Positions 7,070-13,504 of a stretch of 15,153 bases of DNA are shown one piece after another. Numbering within the stretch: the stretch's first letter is position 1; each line of letters starts with the position of its first letter. Source of the DNA: Sphingopyxis sp. Its GTDB lineage: Bacteria > Pseudomonadota > Alphaproteobacteria > Sphingomonadales > Sphingomonadaceae. The position numbers and the translations under genes were made by a program. The stretch is from contig JAHCKJ010000024.1 in assembly GCA_026125835.1 (NCBI GenBank), forward strand, positions 1-15,153, written 5' to 3'. Below the pieces are notes generated by a model. That model was given only the letters and a program-made list of their open reading frames with translations, was not told the DNA's origin and did not search any database.

Positions 7070-7567
7070 ATGAAATTCGGTCGACGTGGGGGTCGGTCGT
7101 CAATGATGGGTCGCACCATGTCCAGTTCCGAGGTTTCCCCCGCCTCTCCACCTCCCGACGAAAAGCGCCAGCCGCGCCAGTCGCGGTTGCTCAAGGCGGC
7201 CCTTGCCTGTCCGCGGCTGGGCCAGTTCGACATTACCATCCGCAACGTGTCGGAAACCGGCATTGGCGGCCAGGCGCCGGGTGCGCTGCAGGTCGGCGAG
7301 CGCGTCACCGTGTTTCTGCCCGGCCACGAGCCCACGCCCGGCACCGTGCGCTGGGCATCCGGCAATCGTTTCGGAATCAAGACCGACGAGGCAGTAGACC
7401 CATGTCGGCTGCGCGCGGCGCATGGCGCAGGCGTCGCTGGCGGTGAAGCGATTGCGGGATTCGAAATCATTCCGCCGCCGACCGCTCCGGCGCGCCGGCC
7501 GGGACTGGTGCTGGGTGCCGCCCAACCGTTGCATCCCGGTCGCAGCATCTGGATCGACAAACGATAG
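7070..7567 (+). CDS. PilZ-domain protein
   Basis: This 165-residue protein appears to carry a PilZ domain, a c-di-GMP-binding fold. The N-terminal Arg motif is KRQPRQSR (residues 32-39) and not a clean RxxxR, and the second motif NVSETG (59-64) fits [DN]xSxxG. The segment GALQVGERVTVFLPGHEPTPGTVRWASGNRFGIK then follows the usual barrel pattern. The last ~60 residues (rich in Ala, Pro and Gly) are outside the domain and unassigned. The start at 7070 has AGGGA at 7062-7066; ATG codons at 7103 and 7118 are alternatives that would still keep the whole domain. The gene converges on ctrA. Confidence 0.75.
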   Translation: MKFGRRGGRSSMMGRTMSSSEVSPASPPPDEKRQPRQSRLLKAALACPRLGQFDITIRNVSETGIGGQAPGALQVGERVTVFLPGHEPTPGTVRWASGNRFGIKTDEAVDPCRLRAAHGAGVAGGEAIAGFEIIPPPTAPARRPGLVLGAAQPLHPGRSIWIDKR

Positions 7568-7590
7568 ACCAGGCCGCGCCGCACAAAGGA

Positions 7591-7620
7591 AAACCGGCGC
7601 GGATCGCTCCGCGCCGGTTT
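7591..7620. terminator. Shared bidirectional terminator between PilZ gene and ctrA
   Basis: AAACCGGCGCGGA (7591-7603) pairs perfectly with TCCGCGCCGGTTT (7608-7620) around a 4-base loop. The gene on its left ends at 7567 and ctrA, on the other strand, ends at 7656, so one hairpin can serve both. Read in the ctrA direction the stem is followed by TTTTCCTTT, which is the better U tract. Confidence 0.85.
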
Positions 7621-7655
7621 CCCTCGGTTAACTTGTGCGAGTGACGTGGCTCGCG

Positions 7656-8363
7656 TCAGGCGACGCGGCGCACCTCGTTCCCTTCGTCGTCGATGTCGCG
7701 AAGGACATAACCGCGGCCCCAGACCGTTTCGATGTAATTTTCGCCGCCGCAGGCCAGCGCCAGTTTCTTGCGCAGCTTGCAGATGAAGACGTCGATGATC
7801 TTCAGTTCGGGTTCGTCCATGCCGCCATATAGGTGGTTCAGGAACATTTCCTTGGTCAGCGTCGTGCCCTTGCGGAGCGAGAGCAGTTCCAGCATCTGAT
7901 ATTCCTTGCCGGTCAGATGCACGCGGACGCTGTCGACCTCGACCGTCTTGGTGTCCAGATTGACCGCCAGCTTGCCGGTCTTGATGACGCTCTGGCTGTG
8001 ACCCTTCGAGCGGCGGACGACCGCGTGGATGCGGGCGACCAGTTCGTCGCGGTGGAACGGCTTGGTGACATAATCGTCGGCGCCGAAGCCGAACGAGCGC
8101 ACCTTTGAATCCATTTCGGAAATGCCCGACAGGATCAGCACCGGCGTCTGCACCTTGGCGGTACGCAGCTTTTTCAGCACGTCATAGCCGTGCATGTCGG
8201 GCAGGTTCAGGTCGAGCAGGATGATGTCGTAATCATAGAGCTTGCCGAGATCCAAGCCCTCTTCCCCCAGATCGGTGGTGTAGACGTTGAAGCCCTCGGT
8301 GGTGAGCATCGTGTCGATCGCCTTGGCGGTCGTCGGCTCGTCCTCGATCAGCAATACGCGCAT
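7656..8363 (-). CDS. ctrA: Cell-cycle response regulator CtrA
   Basis: This 235-residue OmpR-type response regulator is CtrA, the alphaproteobacterial DNA-binding master regulator phosphorylated by CckA-ChpT. The receiver domain (about 1-116) starts MRVLLIEDEPTTAKAI and carries the acidic pair at 8-9, phosphoacceptor Asp51 in LLDLNLPDMHGYDVL, and Lys in VTKPFHRDEL. The winged-helix domain (about 125-225) contains HLTGKEYQMLELLSLRKGTTLTKEMFLNHLYGG and ETVWGRGYVL, close to the CtrA consensus. The C-terminus is RRVA; in Caulobacter two terminal Ala residues are needed for ClpXP degradation, so the Val-Ala end may keep the degron. The start at 8363 is the conserved MRVLL, with AAGGGG just upstream; a longer reading from 8465 adds an unrelated leader. 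Confidence 0.96.
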   Translation of the reverse strand: MRVLLIEDEPTTAKAIDTMLTTEGFNVYTTDLGEEGLDLGKLYDYDIILLDLNLPDMHGYDVLKKLRTAKVQTPVLILSGISEMDSKVRSFGFGADDYVTKPFHRDELVARIHAVVRRSKGHSQSVIKTGKLAVNLDTKTVEVDSVRVHLTGKEYQMLELLSLRKGTTLTKEMFLNHLYGGMDEPELKIIDVFICKLRKKLALACGGENYIETVWGRGYVLRDIDDEGNEVRRVA

Positions 8364-8493
8364 TGGGCACCCCTTGTTTGTTTCCCACGATAGCCCTGCC
8401 CTTCGACCGCATGGCCATCTCGTGCGATGCCACCGACCGACCCCTGTTGCGGACTGCCGGAACATTAACCACGAAACTAATGAAGGGAAAAGG

Positions 8494-8528
8494 TTAATTT
8501 TGATTTAACCCGCAGGAATCCGCGAGTC
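8494..8528 (-). promoter_or_regulatory. CtrA box and two GANTC sites upstream of ctrA
   Basis: TTAA (8494-8497), seven bases, TTAAC (8505-8509) is a perfect CtrA site and reads TTAA-N7-TTAACC on the other strand as well. GAATC at 8516-8520 and GAGTC at 8524-8528 are two GANTC sites, eight bases apart, just beyond it. They lie about 130-165 bases ahead of the ctrA start codon. In Caulobacter ctrA is autoregulated and its P1 promoter is controlled by GANTC methylation; the same is inferred here. The CtrA box overlaps the stop codon of the neighbouring LysR gene. Confidence 0.75.
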
Positions 8529-9431
8529 GCGGCCAATACACGACCGCTTCAGTGTCTCGACCAGATGGTCGGCGAGCGCGCGCACACGGGCCGGGCGCAG
8601 CCGCGACGGCGGTGACAGCAGGTGGAGATAGGCCTGCGGCATGGACCAGTCGGTCAGGATGCGGACCAGCGCGCCCGACGTCAAAGCCTGCTCGGCAATG
8701 AAGTCGGGCAGCACCGCGATACCGCCGCCCGCGACGAGCAGCGGGATCATGATGTCGCCGTTGTTGGTGAACAGCGGCCCGGTCGGGATCACCGTCGCTT
8801 CCTCGCCATCGCGGTGGAAATGCAGCGGCAGGGTGCGCTCACGGTGGCCGTAACCGATCAATCGATGCGATCCGAGATCGAGCGGATGGCGCGGGGTGCC
8901 TCGCTGTTCCAGATAGGCGGGGCTGGCGATCACCGATGCCGCCACGGGCGCAATCGTCCGCGCCAGCAGGCTCGAATCCTCCATGCTCGCGATGCGCAGG
9001 CTCAGGTCGATGCCCTCGGCGATCAGGTCGTGGCGCGCATCGCTCAGCATCACCTCGATCTCGACCGCAGGGTGCATCGCCAGAAAGGCAGCGAGCGGCG
9101 CGCCGAGCACCTTGATGCCGAAGCTCATTGGCGCAGCGAGGCGGATCGGCCCGGCAAGATCGATGCGGTCGCCGCGCGCCGCCTCGGTCGCCGCGGTCGC
9201 TGCCGCGACCATCGCCTGGGCCTCGCCGAGCAGCCCCGCGCCCGCGGTCGACACAGTGACGGTGCGCGAGCTGCGATGGAGCAGCGCAATGCCGAGCGAT
9301 GTTTCGAGGCGGGTCACCGCTTTCGACACGCTCGCCTTTGACATGCCGAGCGATGCGGCGGCGGCGGTAAAGCTGCCGCTGTCGGCCACAGCGGCGAAAC
9401 AGGCCCAGCCTTCGTAATCGGGTAGTGACAT
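8505..9431 (-). CDS. LysR-type transcriptional regulator
   Basis: This 308-residue protein is a LysR-type regulator. The N-terminal winged helix reads YEGWACFAAVADSGSFTAAAASLGMSKASVSKAVTRLETSLGIALLHRSSRTVTVSTAG (residues 6-64), the typical helix-turn-helix and wing. The rest is the periplasmic-binding-protein-like effector domain, with the family's IRLAAPMSFGIKVL beginning near residue 96. The length is usual. It is divergent from the pirin and azoreductase genes, the common arrangement for a LysR regulator and its targets, so control of those genes is inferred. The effector is unknown. Its 3' end overlaps the CtrA box of the ctrA promoter region; both genes are on the same strand. Confidence 0.93.
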   Translation of the reverse strand: MSLPDYEGWACFAAVADSGSFTAAAASLGMSKASVSKAVTRLETSLGIALLHRSSRTVTVSTAGAGLLGEAQAMVAAATAATEAARGDRIDLAGPIRLAAPMSFGIKVLGAPLAAFLAMHPAVEIEVMLSDARHDLIAEGIDLSLRIASMEDSSLLARTIAPVAASVIASPAYLEQRGTPRHPLDLGSHRLIGYGHRERTLPLHFHRDGEEATVIPTGPLFTNNGDIMIPLLVAGGGIAVLPDFIAEQALTSGALVRILTDWSMPQAYLHLLSPPSRLRPARVRALADHLVETLKRSCIGRDSRIPAG

Positions 9432-9473
9432 CTTTTTCCCCTCTTTCGTGCCGAGGATTGCCCCTCGTCACCG

Positions 9474-9556
9474 CGTCATTGCGAGCGGAGCGACGCAATC
9501 CAGCGCGGTTTACGCACGCACTGGATTGCCGCGTCGCTTCGCTCCTCGCAATGACG
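9474..9556. repeat. 83-bp imperfect palindromic repeat
   Basis: The left arm (9474-9503) and right arm (9521-9556) are inverted copies, with outer ends CGTCATTGCGAG and CTCGCAATGACG. The right arm has six extra bases. A 17-base centre separates them. The CGTCATTGCGAGC...GCAATCCAG type of repeat is widespread in bacterial intergenic regions; the name is not assigned here. It sits between the LysR and pirin genes, closer to LysR, and could separate the two promoters. Confidence 0.8.
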
Positions 9557-9570
9557 ATTGATGCGAAATC

Positions 9571-9608
9571 GGAAACGATATATTTCCATCTACGCTGTTT
9601 CAGAAACA
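9571..9608. promoter_or_regulatory. Candidate LysR operator region of the pirin genes
   Basis: TGTTTC-A-GAAACA (9596-9608) is a perfect 13-bp palindrome of T-N11-A form, the geometry of LysR boxes. GGAAA-N7-TTTCC (9571-9587) is a second inverted repeat just upstream. Both fall in the 133 bases between the palindromic repeat and the pirin start. Operator function is inferred from position and geometry only. Confidence 0.5.
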
Positions 9609-9689
9609 ATCCCAACGACTATCTTGTCCTCAACACCGCAGCGCCACCGGGCATCCCGCCAGGCGCGGCGCTACAGAAAGGACAAGGCC

Positions 9690-10388
9690 ATGATCGACAT
9701 TCGCAAATTCGACACGCTGGGCCATGCCAACCACGGCTGGCTCGATGCGCGCCACCATTTTTCCTTTGCCAACTATCATGACGAAGGCCGGATGGGCTGG
9801 GGCGCGCTGCGCGTCTGGAACGACGATGCCATTGCGGCGCAGTCGGGCTTCCCCCCGCACCCGCACCGCGACATGGAAATCATCACCTATGTCCGCACCG
9901 GCGCGATCAGCCACCGCGACAGCATGGGCAATGCCGGACGCACCGCGGCGGGCGACGTCCAGGTGATGAGCGCCGGTACCGGGGTGACGCACAGCGAGTT
10001 CAACCTGGAGGACGAGGAAACGACGCTGTTCCAGATCTGGATCATCCCCGATCGCGCCGGCGGCAACCCCGGCTGGGGCGCGCGCCAGTTTCCGCAGGCC
10101 GATCGTTCGGGCCGGTTCGTCACGCTGGCCAGCGGCATCGACGGCGACGACGACGCGCTGCCGATCCGCGCCGATGCCCGTGTGGCGGCGGCGACGGTGA
10201 ATGCCGGGGAAAGCGTCCGCTATGACCTCGGCGCCGGGCGCCACGCCTATCTGGTCGCCGCCAAGGGCCGCATCCGCGTCAACGGCGAGGATGCCGATCC
10301 CCGCGACGGCATCGCGATCCGCGATGTCGGGACGATCAATGTCGAGGCCATCGACGACGCCGAGTTGGTGCTCGTCGACAGCCTCTGA
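9690..10388 (+). CDS. Pirin family protein (YhhW-like bicupin)
   Basis: This 232-residue bicupin belongs to the pirin family, close in size and motifs to E. coli YhhW, which has quercetin 2,3-dioxygenase activity in vitro. The metal-binding residues are His57, His59, His101 and Glu103 (PHPHRDMEI and GVTHSEFN), the same numbers as in the E. coli protein. The physiological substrate is unclear; pirins have been linked to redox and quinone sensing. The start at 9690 is supported by AAGGA at 9679-9683 and by the family N-terminus MIDIRKFDTLG. It is probably co-transcribed with the azoreductase gene 72 bases downstream. Confidence 0.93.
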   Translation: MIDIRKFDTLGHANHGWLDARHHFSFANYHDEGRMGWGALRVWNDDAIAAQSGFPPHPHRDMEIITYVRTGAISHRDSMGNAGRTAAGDVQVMSAGTGVTHSEFNLEDEETTLFQIWIIPDRAGGNPGWGARQFPQADRSGRFVTLASGIDGDDDALPIRADARVAAATVNAGESVRYDLGAGRHAYLVAAKGRIRVNGEDADPRDGIAIRDVGTINVEAIDDAELVLVDSL

Positions 10389-10397
10389 TCCCACGGG

Positions 10398-10425
10398 CCG
10401 CCGCGTTCCCCTCCCGGCGCGGCGG
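10398..10425 (+). other. Hairpin between pirin and azoreductase genes
   Basis: CCGCCGCG (10398-10405) pairs with CGCGGCGG (10418-10425) around a 12-base loop. No T tract follows, so it may act as an RNA processing or stability element that sets different levels of the two proteins. Confidence 0.4.
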
Positions 10426-10460
10426 ACCACCCTTTCCCCTCAAGAACAAGGAGTTTTGTC

Positions 10461-11057
10461 ATGTCCCAGATTCTTCGCATCGACAGCTCGGCCCGCGGCG
10501 CGGGTTCGACCACCCGCCAACTGACCGACCGGCTGGTCGCCCGCCTGGTCGAGCAGGGCTATGGCGCGGCGGTGACGCAGCGCGACCTGAGCGTCACTCC
10601 GCCCGCGTTGCTGACGGAACGCTGGGTTGGCGCCAACTTCACCGACGAAACCGAGCGCAGCGACGAGCAGAAAGCCGCGCTGGCGGCGTCGGACGAACTC
10701 ATCGCCGAACTGGAAGCGGCGAGCACGATCGTCATCGGTGTGCCGGTCTATAATTTCGCGATCCCCGCTGCTCTGAAAGCCTGGATCGACCTGATCGCCC
10801 GCGCCCGCCGTACCTTCCGCTATACCGAGAGCGGTCCCGAAGGATTGCTGAAGGGCAAAAAGGCCTATCTGGTCGTCGCATCGGGCGGCGTGCCGGTCGG
10901 CAGCGACTATGATTTCGCGACCGGCTACCTCCGCCACGTTCTCGGCTTTGTCGGCATCACCGACGTCACCATCATCGAGGCGGGCCAGCAAATGATGGAC
11001 AGCGAAGCGGTGAACCGCGCGACGGCTGCGATCGAAGGATTGAAGCAGGCCGCCTGA
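10461..11057 (+). CDS. azoR: FMN-dependent NADH azoreductase
   Basis: This 198-residue flavodoxin-fold enzyme matches the AzoR family (EC 1.7.1.17), which reduces azo compounds and quinones with NADH and FMN. The FMN phosphate region is the N-terminal IDSSARGAGSTTR (residues 7-19). The PVYNF motif (95-99) and the family block ARRTFRYTESGPEGLLKGKKAYLVVASGG (115-143) are very close to E. coli AzoR. Quinone detoxification is the usual physiological role. AAGGAG at 10448-10453 gives a strong ribosome binding site. Its pairing with a pirin and a divergent LysR gene points to an inducible electrophile or quinone response. Confidence 0.94.
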   Translation: MSQILRIDSSARGAGSTTRQLTDRLVARLVEQGYGAAVTQRDLSVTPPALLTERWVGANFTDETERSDEQKAALAASDELIAELEAASTIVIGVPVYNFAIPAALKAWIDLIARARRTFRYTESGPEGLLKGKKAYLVVASGGVPVGSDYDFATGYLRHVLGFVGITDVTIIEAGQQMMDSEAVNRATAAIEGLKQAA

Positions 11058-11061
11058 GCAA

Positions 11062-11095
11062 ATATCCTCCCCATGCGAAGCCATGGGGAGGATAT
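11062..11095 (+). terminator. Hairpin after azoR (possible terminator)
   Basis: ATATCCTCCCCATG (11062-11075) pairs perfectly with CATGGGGAGGATAT (11082-11095) around a 6-base loop, five bases after the azoR stop. The sequence after it (ATCTATC) is not a T tract, so transcript end protection is as likely as termination. Confidence 0.5.
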
Positions 11096-11104
11096 ATCTA
11101 TCAT

Positions 11105-11133
11105 CGTCATCCCGGGCTTGATCCGGGATGACG
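11105..11133. repeat. 29-bp palindromic repeat
   Basis: CGTCATCCCGG (11105-11115) and CCGGGATGACG (11123-11133) are perfect inverted copies around a 7-base centre. The outer CGTCAT/ATGACG ends are shared with the longer repeats in this window, which suggests a related repeat family. Confidence 0.75.
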
Positions 11134-11171
11134 AATGTCGGGAAACGACCGAAGCGCGACATTTACAGCAT

Positions 11172-11274
11172 CGTCATCCTGAACTTGTTTCAGGATCCAT
11201 GGTCGGCCGTTTCCGTCGGCGCAGCGCCAAATTCGACCTCAAGCCATGGATGCTGAAACAAGTTCAGCATGACG
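11172..11274 (+). repeat. 103-bp palindromic repeat, copy 1
   Basis: The ends CGTCAT and ATGACG are inverted copies, and the two ~31-base arms (ending CCATGG on the left and starting CCATGG on the right) pair with a ~41-base centre between them. Each arm also contains its own 17-base mini-palindrome, at 11178-11194 and 11252-11268. A second copy in opposite orientation lies at 15048-15153, with much of the centre also conserved. Confidence 0.85.
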
Positions 11275-11360
11275 AGGTTAAAGGTCCGCCTCCCACCCCA
11301 AATCCGACGCCCTCCCCATGCCTCCGAACCTTTCCACTTTCAGCTGCCCCCCGCTCCGCC

Positions 11361-11371
11361 TATAGCGCGCC
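11361..11371 (+). promoter_or_regulatory. Possible -10 element of a leaderless transcript
   Basis: TATAGC at 11361-11366 ends five bases before the ATG at 11372. Transcription starting the usual 6-7 bases after a -10 element would begin at or next to this ATG, giving a leaderless mRNA. No Shine-Dalgarno sequence is visible and the -35 region (TTTCAG, 11338-11343) is weak. Confidence 0.45.
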
Positions 11372-12055
11372 ATGCTCCTTTCAGATCGTGTCCTGTTCCT
11401 CGACGGCGAAGCCCTCGTGATCGACAAGCCCGCCGGCCTGCCCGTCGATGCGCCGCGCGACGGCAGCCTCAGCCTTGAAAACCATCTCGACAGCCTGCGC
11501 TTCGGCTTCAAGCGCTGGCCGCTCGCGGTCCACCGGCTCGACCGCGACACATCGGGCTGCCTGCTGCTCGCGCGCAATCCCAAGGCGCATGGCCGCTTCA
11601 CCCGCGCGTTCGAGGATCGCGAGGTCGAAAAACGATATCTGGCGATCGTTGACGGCGTACCCGACGCGGACAGCGGCACGATCGACCTGCCGCTGAGCAA
11701 GATGTCGACCGCCGAGGAGGGCTGGCGAATGGTCGGCGACCCGCAAGGCAAGCCGTCGATTTCGCACTGGGAAAAGCTGGCCGTCGTCGGCGCGCACAGC
11801 TTGCTGCGTTTTCGCCCCGAAACCGGTCGCACCCATCAACTGCGCGTCCACGCGCTCGAAGGGCTGGGCTTTCCGCTGGTCGGCGATCCGGTTTACGGGC
11901 GCGGCGGGACCAAGACGCGCACGCTGCTCCACGCCGAGCGGCTGGTGGTAAAACGTGACGTCAAGCCGTCCATAATTGCCGAGGCGCCGTTCCCCGACAG
12001 CTTCATCGCGCTGGGGTTTGCGGCGCCGGAGGGAGCCGCCCCGACCCGTGGCTGA
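11372..12055 (+). CDS. RluA-family RNA pseudouridine synthase
   Basis: This 227-residue protein is a pseudouridine synthase of the RluA family, which isomerises specific uridines in rRNA or tRNA. The signature HRLDRDTSG (54-62) holds catalytic Asp57, followed by LLLARN and the RPETGRTHQLRVH motif (about 147-159), which is also family-typical. There is no N-terminal S4 domain, and the length is close to E. coli RluA (219 residues). The target base cannot be read from the sequence, so no symbol is given. It is the first gene of a tight operon with arfB and an SRAP gene; its stop codon overlaps the next start by eight bases. Confidence 0.93.
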   Translation: MLLSDRVLFLDGEALVIDKPAGLPVDAPRDGSLSLENHLDSLRFGFKRWPLAVHRLDRDTSGCLLLARNPKAHGRFTRAFEDREVEKRYLAIVDGVPDADSGTIDLPLSKMSTAEEGWRMVGDPQGKPSISHWEKLAVVGAHSLLRFRPETGRTHQLRVHALEGLGFPLVGDPVYGRGGTKTRTLLHAERLVVKRDVKPSIIAEAPFPDSFIALGFAAPEGAAPTRG

Positions 12056-12449
12056 CATCCCCGAAAACGCGATTTCGGAAAAGTTTCTCGCCGGAACGGG
12101 GCCGGGCGGGCAGAATGTCAACAAGGTCGCGACCGCGTGCCAGTTGCGCGTCAACGTCTATGCGCTGGGCCTGCCGCCCGATGCCTATAAGCGCTTGAAA
12201 ACACTGGCCGGAAGCCGGATGACGACCGAGGGTGAGCTGATTATCCTGGCGCGCCGCCATCGCACCCAGGAAGCCAACCGCACCGACGCCCGGGCGCGCC
12301 TGTCCGAGCTGATCGACGCCGCACTGGTCCGCCCCGAACGCCGGATCAAGACCAAGCCGAGCAAGGCCGCCAAAGCGCGCCGCGTCGACAGCAAGAAAGC
12401 GCGCAGCAGCATCAAGGCGGGGCGCGGACGGGTGCGCGGCACCGACTGA
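12048..12449 (+). CDS. arfB: Alternative ribosome-rescue factor ArfB
   Basis: This 133-residue protein matches ArfB (YaeJ), a peptidyl-tRNA hydrolase that frees ribosomes stalled on truncated mRNA. GTGPGGQNVNKVATACQLRV carries the GGQ motif (residues 20-22) that catalyses ester cleavage. The C-terminal tail is strongly basic (RRIKTKPSKAAKARRVDSKKARSSIKAGRGRVR), which in ArfB enters the empty mRNA channel. The length is usual (E. coli 140). The GTG start at 12048 overlaps the preceding stop and has GGAGGG at 12028-12033, 14 bases upstream, which is a somewhat long spacing. An upstream in-frame ATG at 11976 would add a 24-residue basic leader not seen in the family. Confidence 0.93.
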   Translation: MADIPENAISEKFLAGTGPGGQNVNKVATACQLRVNVYALGLPPDAYKRLKTLAGSRMTTEGELIILARRHRTQEANRTDARARLSELIDAALVRPERRIKTKPSKAAKARRVDSKKARSSIKAGRGRVRGTD

Positions 12450-12459
12450 ACCCCCGGCG

Positions 12460-13050
12460 ATGACACATCTTTACCGCCTCGACGCCCCCGCCGCCGCGAT
12501 TGCCGCGGCCTTTGGCGCCGGGGCGGGCGGTGACCCGTGGCGCGGCGATTATGTCGCCCCCGGACGTCCCGCGCCGGTGATCGTCAGCGACGGGCGCGAC
12601 GGCGCGCGCCGCTATCTGCGCCCGAAATTGTGGGGCGTCCCGCCACCGCCGCGCGGCGAACGACCGGTGACGCACGTCCGCAACCTTGCCAGCCCGTTCT
12701 GGATCGGGACATTGCGCCACGCCGAACTGCGCTGCCTGATCCCCGCGACCGCCTTTGCCGAGTGGTCGGGCCCCGAGGGCGCGCGCCGCCAGCACTGGTT
12801 TTCGGTGCCTTCGCAGCCCATCTTCGCCATGGCGGGGATCCACCGTCAGGGCGAAGATTGGCCCTGTTTTGCAGTGCTTACGACCGACCCCAACCGGCTG
12901 GTCGCCCGGTATCAGCCGCATGCGATGCCGGTGATCCTGCACCCCGATCAATATGCGACCTGGCTGAGCGGTGATTGGCGCGACGCGGTGGCGCTCGCCG
13001 TCCCGTTCCCGGCGCAGTTGATCACGGTCGGCGACGCGCCACCCGTGTAG
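12460..13050 (+). CDS. SRAP (HMCES/YedK-like) protein lacking catalytic Cys2
   Basis: This 196-residue protein fits the SOS-response-associated peptidase (SRAP) fold, whose members crosslink to abasic sites in single-stranded DNA through an N-terminal Cys2. The counterparts of E. coli YedK Asn75, Glu105 and His160 are present: Asn75 in HVRNLASPFW, Glu101 in PATAFAEWSG and His154 in YQPHAMPVILHPD. Residue 2, however, is Thr (MTHLYRL); the family normally starts MCG or MCN. The loss of the nucleophile is read directly. A different upstream start is not supported: it starts ten bases after arfB, in the same operon, and the homology begins at this ATG. The protein may bind DNA without crosslinking, or use another chemistry. 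Confidence 0.85.
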   Translation: MTHLYRLDAPAAAIAAAFGAGAGGDPWRGDYVAPGRPAPVIVSDGRDGARRYLRPKLWGVPPPPRGERPVTHVRNLASPFWIGTLRHAELRCLIPATAFAEWSGPEGARRQHWFSVPSQPIFAMAGIHRQGEDWPCFAVLTTDPNRLVARYQPHAMPVILHPDQYATWLSGDWRDAVALAVPFPAQLITVGDAPPV

Positions 13051-13071
13051 GTGAAGTTCACCAGTTTTTTT
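13050..13071 (+). terminator. Small hairpin with T tract after the SRAP gene
   Basis: GGTGA (13050-13054) and TCACC (13058-13062) pair around a 3-base loop, and seven T follow at 13065-13071. The stem is short for a terminator. Its first base is the last base of the SRAP stop codon. Confidence 0.5.
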
Positions 13072-13135
13072 CACTTTGAGGTAACCAGCGGCGCGATAGA
13101 AAGGGCGCACGAACATAAAAGCTGGGACCGAAACA

Positions 13136-13465
13136 GTGTTGGGAAATCGCATCATCGAAGCCAAGCGGCCCGCCGTCACCGGGCGCCGCGCCGAACGGGC
13201 GCCGGTCAAGGCACACGCCCGCTATCGCGAACCGGGGCTGAACCCCTTTGACGTCGAACTGTTCGACCTGTCGTCGACCGGGTTTCGCATGGTGACCTTT
13301 TTCCGGCCGCAGATCGGCAAGCATATCTGGGTCAATCTGCCCGGGCTGCAACCGCTGGAAGCCATTGTCCGCCGCGCCGACGGCAACAATTATGGCTGCG
13401 AGTTCGTCCACCCGCTGCACCCGTCGGTGGCGAAACATTTGCAGGTGAAGCTGCGCCAGAGCTGA
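13136..13465 (+). CDS. Single-domain PilZ protein
   Basis: This 109-residue protein is little more than a PilZ domain, the small c-di-GMP-binding barrel. R17-R-A-E-R21 is the RxxxR motif and DLSSTG (44-49) the DxSxxG motif, so both ligand-binding elements are intact. It starts with GTG at 13136, with GGGA at 13124-13127. It converges on the EVE-domain gene; the 39-base gap holds no clear terminator. The target process is unknown. Confidence 0.85.
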   Translation: MLGNRIIEAKRPAVTGRRAERAPVKAHARYREPGLNPFDVELFDLSSTGFRMVTFFRPQIGKHIWVNLPGLQPLEAIVRRADGNNYGCEFVHPLHPSVAKHLQVKLRQS

Positions 13466-13504
13466 ACGGTCGTCCCTGACGCGCAGCAACGGAGGAAATG
13501 GGCC

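Larger units (their letters stand above)
11058..11371. other. Repeat-filled 314-bp gene-free interval
   Basis: No credible gene lies here. From left to right it holds a 14-bp stem hairpin, a 29-bp palindrome, a 103-bp palindromic repeat, and about 97 bp that carry the possible rluA-family promoter. Base composition is similar to the flanks. Confidence 0.7.

Noticed and set aside
8461..8480. Second possible CtrA site between the CtrA box and ctrA (TTAACC near 8465 with CTAA near 8477)
   Set aside because: The half sites are separated by eight bases and not seven, so it does not fit the consensus spacing.
11281..11371. Possible short gene in the sequence before the pseudouridine synthase gene
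   Set aside because: Open frames there are short, proline- and arginine-rich, and lack ribosome binding sites.
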